12,284 bases of DNA, taken from contig CALAQT010000487.1 in NCBI GenBank assembly GCA_937888775.1, positions 1-12,284 of the forward strand. Direction: 5' to 3'. Source of the stretch: an uncultured Actinomycetes bacterium (GTDB lineage Bacteria > Actinomycetota > Thermoleophilia > Solirubrobacterales > Solirubrobacteraceae). Made by a program: the position numbers and the translations under genes. This document shows positions 7,122 to 12,284 of this stretch, in pieces. The notes beneath the pieces are model-generated. The model was not told the origin of the DNA, searched no databases, and was given only the letters and a program-made list of their open reading frames with translations. Numbering within the stretch: the first letter of the stretch is position 1; each line of letters starts with the position of its first letter.

Positions 7122-7222
7122 AACGCCCGCGCAGAAGCGCGAAGGACCGCGAACGGAAAAGTGGCGATTTGCGGCGCGGCGGGCGGGGGGTGGGTCGCAG
7201 ACGGGTAGCAGGAGCGGTCGTG

Positions 7223-7242
7223 TTGGGTCGCATGCGACCCAA
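7223..7242. promoter_or_regulatory. Perfect 20-bp palindrome just before the rep start
   Basis: TTGGGTCGCA followed by TGCGACCCAA is exactly self-complementary over 20 bp. It ends 14 nt before the GTG start of the replication initiator, overlapping where its promoter or ribosome-binding region should be. A dimeric regulator operator (autoregulation of Rep) or part of the origin is the likely role. Confidence 0.6.
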
Positions 7243-7256
7243 ATGGGAGCGGTGCT

Positions 7257-8171
7257 GTGGCGCCGTCCCGTAGGCTGGTACTCAGCGAGGCGATGCACCG
7301 GGCGCGGACGTTCTCGGGCGGAGAAGTGGTGCGGCGCTGTCGCGGGTGTGGCCGGAGGCTTCACGGCCCTGGGCGGCTGTGTCGGTCGCGGCGCTGCCCT
7401 GTGTACGGACTCATCTGGGCCGGGGATCAACGCCAGAAGCTCTTTCGCAACCTTGAGGCGGTCGGTGGCGAGATCGTGCTGAGCGCTGTGACGGCTCCCG
7501 GCGCCGGCGAGCTGCCATGGGACGGAAGCGCGTGCAGCGTGCTCGGAGAGCACCAGCACTCGGGGAGTCTCGGGTGCTGCGTCATCGGTAAGGCGGCGCT
7601 GGAATGGAACGACAGCGCTCCCGACCGGTGGCGCCGTCTCCATCGACGGGCCTACCAGGACACGGTCACGCGGTGTGGGCGTGACTCGGTCTGGATGGTC
7701 GCGCGGGTGTGGGAGATGCAGACGCGAGGCGTGCTGCACGTGCATCCGGTCCTGGCTCACGTGACGGCGAGGCAGAGGGCGGGGACGCGGTGCTATGTGG
7801 GGCGGCTGGCTGAGCTGGCGCCGCAATATGGGTTCGGGTTTGTCGAGCGGAAGGTCAAGCCGGAGCCGGCGGTCAACGCGGCGGCGTACCTCTCGTCGTA
7901 CTTCGTGAAGGGTAGGCGCGGCAAGGCGACGTTGTGGGAGTCGGTGCGCTCCGCGGCGATGCCGCGCTCGATCGTGCATGTGTCGGTCAAGCTGACGCAG
8001 GAGACGGCCTGCACGATGAGGCTGATGCGTCTTGGGCGATTCATGTGGGTCAACTGGCAGGTCGCGGTGCCGTACCGGGAGCTACGGGTCATCGATGAGC
8101 AGGGTTTCCGCGCGTGGGCCGAACTCGTCACAGAGCTGGTAGATCGGGGGCCGCCGTATGCGGCCGGGTGA
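7257..8171 (+). CDS. HUH-type rolling-circle replication initiator (plasmid/ICE Rep-like)
   Basis: A 304-residue protein with the order expected of actinobacterial rolling-circle Rep proteins. An N-terminal zinc finger has Cys28, Cys31, Cys42 and Cys47 (CRGCGRR ... CRSRRCPVYG). Motif 1-like VLSAVTAPG follows. The metal-binding HUH motif is LHVHPVL (His161-Val-His163). Motif 3 is AAYLSSYFVKG with the YxxK pair Tyr215-Lys218; Tyr211 is the other candidate nucleophile. Such enzymes nick the origin and stay covalently attached through Tyr. GTG 7257 is taken as start because GGGAG (7245-7249) lies 7 nt upstream; ATG 7293 is an alternative but would leave only 15 residues before the first Cys. It follows a tRNA gene, a common landing site for integrated elements. 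No integrase, transfer or partition gene is visible, so it looks like a remnant or a minimal element. Confidence 0.75.
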   Translation: MAPSRRLVLSEAMHRARTFSGGEVVRRCRGCGRRLHGPGRLCRSRRCPVYGLIWAGDQRQKLFRNLEAVGGEIVLSAVTAPGAGELPWDGSACSVLGEHQHSGSLGCCVIGKAALEWNDSAPDRWRRLHRRAYQDTVTRCGRDSVWMVARVWEMQTRGVLHVHPVLAHVTARQRAGTRCYVGRLAELAPQYGFGFVERKVKPEPAVNAAAYLSSYFVKGRRGKATLWESVRSAAMPRSIVHVSVKLTQETACTMRLMRLGRFMWVNWQVAVPYRELRVIDEQGFRAWAELVTELVDRGPPYAAG

Positions 8172-8196
8172 GCACGGAGGCACGGCGGCGGGAGGG

Positions 8197-8244
8197 CGGA
8201 CGGACGGACGTCCGGAGCGCGGCAGCGCCCCGGACGGACGGACG
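8197..8244 (+). repeat. Two direct copies of CGGACGGACGGACG flanking a hairpin
   Basis: The 14-mer CGGACGGACGGACG occurs identically at 8197-8210 and 8231-8244, each built from the tetramer GGAC. The two copies begin 34 bp apart, starting 26 bp after the rep stop. They overlap the hairpin at 8209-8236. Confidence 0.7.
8209..8236 (+). terminator. Hairpin shortly after rep (possible terminator or origin element)
   Basis: Bases 8209-8215 (CGTCCGG) pair with 8230-8236. After one A/C mismatch, GCGC 8217-8220 pairs with 8225-8228 around the loop GGCA. It lies 38 nt after the rep stop. There is no T-tract, so it would be a non-canonical terminator of the kind seen in high-GC actinobacteria. A role in origin function is equally possible. 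Confidence 0.4.
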
Positions 8245-8334
8245 CCCGTACCGCCGCTCCCGCGCACCCTCGCACGGCCAACCGTGTCCGAGTGGCGAGC
8301 GGGGTGTCGTTCCGTCGTTGCGGCGGCGAGGCTG

Positions 8335-8352
8335 CACTCGCCTGGGCGAGTG
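8335..8352. promoter_or_regulatory. 8-bp inverted repeat (CACTCGCC/GGCGAGTG)
   Basis: CACTCGCC (8335-8342) and GGCGAGTG (8345-8352) are exact inverted repeats with 2 nt between. The tight spacing suits a dimeric DNA-binding protein better than an RNA hairpin. It lies about 260 bp upstream of the riboswitch. Confidence 0.35.
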
Positions 8353-8610
8353 TTCGGGAATGTACCTTGAGGGAGCGCTACCGCTATTCGTCCAAACCAG
8401 GCACGCGGTCGGTGCGCTGCGAGATGCTCGCTTGGATAGCGAAGCAGGCGCCCAGCGGTCCGTGGCACCCGAGGCGGCCCACCGCTGACGATACCGCTCG
8501 AGATCGGGTTGACCGGCCAAACGGCGACACGTCGAACAAGCGTCCAGTTGCCCTCAAAGGGCAGAAGTTCGTGCGCATACTGCCCGAAAGGGACTACACC
8601 CAACGACTGA

Positions 8611-8679
8611 AAAGGGCAAACCCGTCGTGAGGCGGGGACGCAAAGCCAGAGGTCTCTTTCGGCGAGATAGCTCGGCCGC
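8611..8679 (+). promoter_or_regulatory. Cyclic-di-GMP-I riboswitch (GEMM-I aptamer)
   Basis: The conserved GEMM-I core is present in order. GGGCAAACC (8614-8622) comes first. A 6-bp hairpin CCCGTC-GTGA-GGCGGG (8621-8636) follows, with a GNRA tetraloop that normally docks in a receptor. Then comes the near-invariant GGGACGCAAAGCC (8635-8647), GGTCT (8651-8655), and the closing AGATAGC with GGCCGCC (8665-8679), matching the family's AUAGCC-GGUUGCC end. The same layout is seen in the Vibrio Vc2 aptamer. It binds the second messenger c-di-GMP and sits about 30 nt before the start of an HD-GYP phosphodiesterase gene, an ideal feedback target. The call is from motif recognition; it was not folded by software. 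Confidence 0.9.
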
Positions 8680-8681
8680 CA

Positions 8682-8701
8682 GTGCTCACCGAGAAGGGCA
8701 C
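8682..8701 (+). promoter_or_regulatory. Shine-Dalgarno hairpin, probable expression platform
   Basis: GTGCTC (8682-8687) pairs with GGGCAC (8696-8701), one G-U pair, around an 8-nt loop. The ribosome binding site GAGAAGGG (8691-8698) is half in the loop and half in the 3' arm, 9 nt before ATG 8708. The stem starts 3 nt after the aptamer, so ligand binding could expose or hide the site. No U-tract follows, which argues for translational rather than termination control. The direction of control cannot be told. Confidence 0.5.
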
Positions 8702-8707
8702 AGCGCC

Positions 8708-10462
8708 ATGAACGCCGTAAGCCACGACCAGCAGCCGGGATACGCTCAGGAACTACGGCCATTCTCGCGCCGTGGCGAACACGTTGAGCGGGGGTGTCAA
8801 GACCAGCAACCGCCAGATCCGGCACCTCAACCTCGATCGGCGCAGAAGGCTGCCGGATCGGGAGCCGAGCATATGGTCGCCGCGTTGAACCCTGTACGGC
8901 TCAGGCGGTATCTGTGGCAGGTTGCGGCAGCGACGTTCCTCGTCGCGGTGTGCCCGATCCTCGTCGTATGGTGGTTGCGTACCTCGGGGACGATCGGAAC
9001 GGCACCCCTTGGCATGGCGCTCGCGATTGGCCTTTCGCTCGGTGCCTCCTATGTCGGCCGCGCCTTCTGGGAGACACGGACCAGTTCCGGAGGTCTCCTG
9101 TTCGGGGAGCTCATGGTCTGGGGGTTCATCCGTCGCTGGCGCAACGACCGCCGCCTGGCGTCTGCGCTGCAGATGCTCGGGCCGATGAACGAGGCGCAGA
9201 AGCGCGTCACCGACGGCCTGAGCGCTGAAGCTCAAGCCAAGGCGCTGGAAAAGTTGGGCGCGGCGCTGGAGGCCACGGACCCCTACACCCACGGGCATTC
9301 CCGCCGGGTCGCCCGTAATGCCTGGATGCTCGCCAGGCGGATGGGCCTCGGGCGGGAGGAGGTGGCCCGGATCCGCACGGCCGCCGCGGTTCACGATGTC
9401 GGAAAGCTCGAGACGCCCACGTCTGTCCTCCGCAAGCGGGGCCCGCTGACCGACGACGAGTTCAAGGTGATCAAGCGGCACCCCGTCGACGGGGCGCGGA
9501 TGGCCATGGTGCTCGGCGACGCAGAACTGACATCGATCGTCCGCCACCACCATGAGCGGCTCGACGGGACCGGGTATCCGAGCGGCCTGTCCGGCGAGGC
9601 GATCCCGCTCGGGGCGCGTATCATCGCCGTGGCCGACACCTTCGACGCGATCACCTCTGCACGCCCGTATCGGCCCGCGCGCTCGCACAAGAAGGCGATC
9701 GACATCCTCAAGTTTGAGGCGGGAGTCCAGCTCGATCCGAGCGTCGTACGGGCGTTTTGCGGGGTCTATGCTGGCCGACGTCCGCTCGCGCTTTGGGCCT
9801 CGATGACAAGTCTCCCGACGCAGGTGTTCTCGTGGATTGGTGGTGGCGTAGCCGGAGTCGCGACGGCGGCCCAGGTAGCGGCCGTCGCGGCAGTAGCGGC
9901 TGTCGGTACCGCGACCATTGCACGGCCAGCCACCCAGCCACATCCCAAGCAGATCGTGTCGACGAAGGCAGTTGCGGCCAACCGGCAGGTGCACCTCGGC
10001 TTGGTTTTCGCGGCGCGAGGACCCGCCGTCGCTGGCAGACAGCAAGGCCCGGGTCCCGGTCATGGGACTCGCCGGCGGCCCGTGGTTCCCGGCACTCCGG
10101 TCGGTGGTGGATCGCGCACAGCCTTGTCTTCAGCGTCGTCCAGCGGGCCCGGCATCAGTTCGCAGCCCTCAGGGTCGGCCACCACCGGCTCCGGTTACGA
10201 ACACTCGCCAGGTTCAGAAAGCAGAGGCGGCGGCAAGCCCGAAGAAGCCAAAGGCAAATCCGAAGAAGCCAAAGGCAAAGGCAAGCCCGAAGAAGCCAAA
10301 GGCGGCGGCAAGCCCGAAGAAGCCAAGGGCAAATCCGAAGAAGCCAAAGGCAAAGGCAAGCCCGAAGAAGCCAAAGGCGGCGGCAAGCCCGAAGAAGCCA
10401 AGGGCAAATCCGAAGAAGCCAAAGGCAAAGGCAAATCCGAAGAAGCCAAAGGCAAAGGCTAG
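8708..10462 (+). CDS. Membrane-anchored HD-GYP c-di-GMP phosphodiesterase with Lys/Glu repeat tail
   Basis: The 584-residue protein should hydrolyse c-di-GMP. Two membrane helices (about 70-90, WQVAAATFLVAVCPILVVWWL region; 98-117) precede a cytoplasmic HD-GYP domain (about 180-350). Conserved residues are His195/His197 (THGHS), the His229-Asp230 pair in HDVGK, His258, HHERLDGTGYP (281-291) with the GYP triad 289-291, and Asp310 in ADTFDA. A third hydrophobic segment rich in Ala/Val/Gly (about 373-404) follows, then a Ser/Gly/Pro linker and three 25-residue repeats of GKPEEAK/KSEEAK type (507-581). With three membrane passes and the N-terminus inside, the tail would be outside. ATG 8708 is chosen because it has a ribosome binding site (8691-8698); the longer frame starting at 8627 begins inside the riboswitch tetraloop. 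Expression is probably controlled by the riboswitch at 8611-8679. Confidence 0.9.
   Translation: MNAVSHDQQPGYAQELRPFSRRGEHVERGCQDQQPPDPAPQPRSAQKAAGSGAEHMVAALNPVRLRRYLWQVAAATFLVAVCPILVVWWLRTSGTIGTAPLGMALAIGLSLGASYVGRAFWETRTSSGGLLFGELMVWGFIRRWRNDRRLASALQMLGPMNEAQKRVTDGLSAEAQAKALEKLGAALEATDPYTHGHSRRVARNAWMLARRMGLGREEVARIRTAAAVHDVGKLETPTSVLRKRGPLTDDEFKVIKRHPVDGARMAMVLGDAELTSIVRHHHERLDGTGYPSGLSGEAIPLGARIIAVADTFDAITSARPYRPARSHKKAIDILKFEAGVQLDPSVVRAFCGVYAGRRPLALWASMTSLPTQVFSWIGGGVAGVATAAQVAAVAAVAAVGTATIARPATQPHPKQIVSTKAVAANRQVHLGLVFAARGPAVAGRQQGPGPGHGTRRRPVVPGTPVGGGSRTALSSASSSGPGISSQPSGSATTGSGYEHSPGSESRGGGKPEEAKGKSEEAKGKGKPEEAKGGGKPEEAKGKSEEAKGKGKPEEAKGGGKPEEAKGKSEEAKGKGKSEEAKGKG
10226..10450 (+). 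repeat. Three 75-bp in-frame tandem repeats
   Basis: Units are 10226-10300, 10301-10375 and 10376-10450, each beginning GGCGGCGGCAAGCCC and encoding GGGKPEEAKGKSEEAKGKGK plus (P/S)EEAK. Units 2 and 3 share AAG where unit 1 has AAA in one Lys codon. Unit 3 has Ser for Pro near its end. The near identity points to recent expansion by slippage or recombination. Because 75 is a multiple of three, another frame of the same DNA reads as SPKKPKAKA-like, histone-H1-like repeats. Confidence 0.95.
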
Positions 10463-10792
10463 CCCGACGGATCGATCACCTCGGGAAGATGGGCCTGGAG
10501 GAGATCCTCTTCTTGCGCTTCGCCCAGAGGATGTTGGAGCCTGCTTGGGACAGCAACCACATCGCGGTGTGCCGCTATTCCTCACCCGCACCCAAGCCAG
10601 CTGGGGCCCGCGCGCATATTGCACGCGGCCGGCCCGAGGACCGCAGTAGCGATTCCGCTGGGCTTTCGTGCTCTCGGCGTTCATCACCATGTCGGGCCGA
10701 CCGACCTCGACCTCGACGCCGCAATCTGGGCACCTCCGGCGGACGAGCCCTCCGGTCTGCCTGATGCTGGTTCGGTCGACAGCGGCCACGGG
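10463..10792. other. Stretch between convergent genes with a possible zinc-ribbon fragment
   Basis: 330 bases without a firm gene. On the minus strand a GTG at 10789, 3 nt after the stop of the zinc-ribbon gene, opens a frame reading RRRCPDCGVEVEVGRPDMVMNAE with GC-rich third positions for about 60 codons, then less gene-like sequence. That frame continues antisense through the HD-GYP repeat tail to 10214, which is implausible as a real C-terminus. It may be a small gene whose end has been lost, or chance. No terminator hairpin was found. Confidence 0.35.
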
Positions 10793-11170
10793 TCAGTCCT
10801 CGCCGCCGAGGCCGCCGAGCGCGCGCTCGAGACGCAACAGCTGCTCAAAGCCAGTTGCAAGCGAAGCGTGTGCGCCTGCTGGTACGCGCTCGTCTGCAGT
10901 GTCGAGCACCTGGCGCATCTCAGCTGTGATCACGCGCAGCAGGAACGCAGCCGAGGCGTGCTGCGTCCGATAGCAAACTGGACAAAGCAGAGGGCTGTCG
11001 ATCCGCTCGGGCAGGTTCAAGATCATTGAACAGCCACATAGCGGGCACAGCAGGCTCGCGACCTTTCGCAAGTCGGGCCCGCTCGGCGCGCGTCCTCGCG
11101 CACTCCCACGTACGCTCGCGCGGCACGCCCCTCTGGCGAAACTCCGGCGCAAGCGCTTGCCCTTCGCCAT
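10793..11170 (-). CDS. Small zinc-ribbon protein of unknown function
   Basis: A 125-residue protein. The basic N-terminus (MAKGKRLRRSFARG) leads into a CX2C-X17-CX2C zinc ribbon: Cys42-Pro-Leu-Cys45 and Cys63-Pro-Val-Cys66. A mostly helical C-terminal half follows (FLLRVITAEMRQVLDTADE, then LATGFEQLLRLERAL). ATG 11170 is well supported by AGGAGG on the minus strand (11184-11179), 8 nt upstream, the best ribosome binding site in the window. I do not recognise a family; a basic segment plus a zinc ribbon suggests nucleic-acid or protein binding, which is inference. It is divergent from the PAS gene at 11383 across about 210 bases that should hold both promoters. Confidence 0.6.
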   Translation of the reverse strand: MAKGKRLRRSFARGACRASVRGSARGRAPSGPDLRKVASLLCPLCGCSMILNLPERIDSPLLCPVCYRTQHASAAFLLRVITAEMRQVLDTADERVPAGAHASLATGFEQLLRLERALGGLGGED

Positions 11171-11178
11171 GTCGACTC

Positions 11179-11184
11179 CCTCCT
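11179..11184 (-). promoter_or_regulatory. Strong ribosome binding site of the zinc-ribbon gene
   Basis: AGGAGG on the minus strand, 8 nt before ATG 11170, within AGGAGGGA. It fixes the start and supports translation of this otherwise unknown gene. Confidence 0.7.
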
Positions 11185-11382
11185 GGACGCCGCTTGGCGT
11201 CCACTCCAAGCATGAGGGATTCGCTGGATCGCTTAAGCCTGAGCGGGCTCCGGTCGATCATAGACTCGCATTAGGACATCGCAATACCTGCCTGCAGCAT
11301 TGTCCGCGGGCATTACCGGACTGATTCTGTGCCGCGAGCCCAAACCCAAGCTCCGCCGCCGCCGAAGGCTCGGCCTGAGACC

Positions 11383-12284
11383 ATGGATCTCGCTCACGAT
11401 GCGTTCGATCGGAAACACGAAGAGCACCTGGATGCCAGGGCTTTGGAGATGCTGCTCACGTCGCTGCTGGCTCTGTATCCGGAGGCGCCGGCCGCCGCGC
11501 TCAGGCACGACGGCGTCTCGGTTGCGATGCCCGAGTCAGTCCCGCTCCAGCGCAATTCTGTCCTGGAGGCTCGCTCGGGCCTGGACTTGGTCATTCATGA
11601 CGATCGCGTGAGGCTGCTGACGACTTGGGACCGAGTCCTAGCTGGGGGGGCCGCCCGATGCCTGGTTCACCTGGCGGGCCATCCTGACACCACGGTCAAG
11701 TTCTGTGGGCTTGACCTCCGCGAGACCCACGGCGTGGTCTTGGCTGTGTTTCCCCCCGCCGACGCAGTCGACGGCCTCGTCCTTCAGGCCCGCGAAATTC
11801 CGGAGGTCACGCCCCGGTTCGCCACCCTCTGCAAGGACGAGCGCAGCTTCATCATCAAGGTCGACGAGGCGATGACGCAGATCCTGGGCTGGAGCGCCGA
11901 GGAGATGGTGGGTCGCCGCTCGATCGAGTTCATCCACCCTGACGACCACGCGCTCGCGATCGAGAACTGGATGGAGATGCTCGCATCTTCGGGTCCTGGA
12001 CGCCGAGTGCGCCTGCGCCATCGCCGCCGGGACGAATCCTGGGTGTGGCTTGAGGTCACGAACCACAACCTGCTCGACGATCCCGACCACCGCTGTGTCG
12101 TTAGCGAGATGGTCGACATCTCAGACGAGATGGCCACCCACGAAGAACTAAGAGCCCGCGAGCAACTACTGGACGGCCTTGCCGAGGCGGTTCCGGTTGG
12201 GCTCTTTCAAGTCGACGCGGACCGTCACGTCGTCTATACCAATGACCGACTTCACGAGATCCTCGGCGTCGAGCGAGCGGACAC
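11383..12284 (+). CDS. Multi-PAS sensor protein, 3' end beyond window
   Basis: The frame from ATG 11383 is open for 300 codons to the window end. The N-terminal part (1-150, MDLAHDAFDRKHEEHLDAR and on) holds a region that may be a degenerate PAS (DLVIHDDRVRLLTTWDRV). A clear PAS domain follows: FIIKVDEAMTQILGWSAEEM (156-175), FIHPDDHALAIENWMEML, RHRRRDESWVWLEVTNHNLL, ending VSEMVDISDEM (about 246). A linker helix (THEELRAREQLLDGL) leads to the start of a second PAS (VGLFQVDADRHVVYTNDRL) at the edge. Sensors built this way commonly end in GGDEF or EAL domains, but the output domain is not in view. GTG 11329 is an alternative in-frame start, adding a Pro-rich 18-residue extension. No riboswitch motif is seen upstream. 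Confidence 0.85.
   Translation, partial: MDLAHDAFDRKHEEHLDARALEMLLTSLLALYPEAPAAALRHDGVSVAMPESVPLQRNSVLEARSGLDLVIHDDRVRLLTTWDRVLAGGAARCLVHLAGHPDTTVKFCGLDLRETHGVVLAVFPPADAVDGLVLQAREIPEVTPRFATLCKDERSFIIKVDEAMTQILGWSAEEMVGRRSIEFIHPDDHALAIENWMEMLASSGPGRRVRLRHRRRDESWVWLEVTNHNLLDDPDHRCVVSEMVDISDEMATHEELRAREQLLDGLAEAVPVGLFQVDADRHVVYTNDRLHEILGVERAD

Larger units (their letters stand above)
6858..7256. other. Gene-free stretch between tRNA and rep gene
   Basis: About 400 bases with no convincing gene. It holds an 11-nt tandem duplication (6988-7009), a 41-nt hairpin (7081-7121) and a 20-bp palindrome (7223-7242), each listed separately. An open + frame ending at TAG 7020-7022 contains GPPESGKT, a match to the Walker A pattern, but has no start or other ATPase motif. 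A highly basic + frame at 7076-7273 (TTG start) overlaps the rep start and is not supported. This is the expected place for an origin or control region of the element that carries the replication initiator. Confidence 0.6.
8172..8610. other. Gene-free stretch between rep and the riboswitch
   Basis: About 440 bases with open frames in several phases but no convincing protein; the long minus-strand frame here is a shadow of high GC. It contains the GGAC repeats and hairpin just after rep (8197-8244) and a short inverted repeat (8335-8352). The promoter for the riboswitch transcript should lie in its right half, but no clear -35/-10 pair could be picked. Confidence 0.55.

Noticed and set aside
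8627..8707. Longer start of the HD-GYP protein at GTG 8627
   Set aside because: That GTG is the riboswitch GTGA tetraloop; ATG 8708 has its own ribosome binding site.
8082..8825. 247-residue minus-strand ORF over the rep 3' end and riboswitch
   Set aside because: No recognisable domain, it overlaps the antisense of well-supported features, and its composition is that of a shadow frame.
10226..10450. CRISPR array
   Set aside because: Repeats are contiguous, without spacers, and keep a protein frame.
10214..10640. Minus-strand ORF reading FGFFGFAFAFG repeats
   Set aside because: It is the antisense of the 75-bp coding repeats of the HD-GYP tail.

Overview
The window is a piece of a high-GC (roughly 70%) actinobacterial chromosome. 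The protein style, codon use, a GEMM-type riboswitch and families such as the Rv3520c-like F420-dependent oxidoreductase suggest Thermoleophilia/Solirubrobacterales; this placement is inference, as no marker gene is complete enough to prove it. Bases 1-46 are not biological: they match an Illumina TruSeq indexed adapter (index 6), so the true contig begins at about base 47.

Left part (47-2978): the 3' end of dnaG (primase C-terminal, helicase-binding region), then a strip of decayed genes. These are a tandem HTH-HNH gene cut by one in-frame TAG, a tRNA-Asn(GTT), a small intact ABM-like protein, a relic of a type IV prepilin N-terminal helix, and a PAS-GGDEF gene with two in-frame stops, two frame changes and a deletion that removes the GGDEF signature.

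Middle (3019-6655): ordinary intact metabolic genes. An F420-dependent oxidoreductase and a GT1 glycosyltransferase form a two-gene minus-strand operon (10-nt gap). A conserved hypothetical gene is divergent from it, and a short-chain dehydrogenase is convergent with that gene.

Right-middle (6784-8610): a CAT-anticodon tRNA followed by a probable mobile-element remnant, namely an HUH-type rolling-circle replication initiator preceded by a near-perfect 41-nt hairpin and a perfect 20-bp palindrome. No integrase or second att copy is visible.

Right (8611-12284): the most striking system. A class I cyclic-di-GMP riboswitch (GEMM-I) lies directly upstream of a membrane-anchored HD-GYP phosphodiesterase, with the Shine-Dalgarno sequence in a hairpin just after the aptamer. 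The enzyme that should destroy c-di-GMP thus appears to be controlled by c-di-GMP. Its C-terminal tail, predicted to lie outside the membrane, ends in three 75-bp tandem repeats rich in Lys and Glu. Beyond it come a small minus-strand zinc-ribbon protein with a strong ribosome binding site and a divergent multi-PAS sensor gene that runs off the window end.
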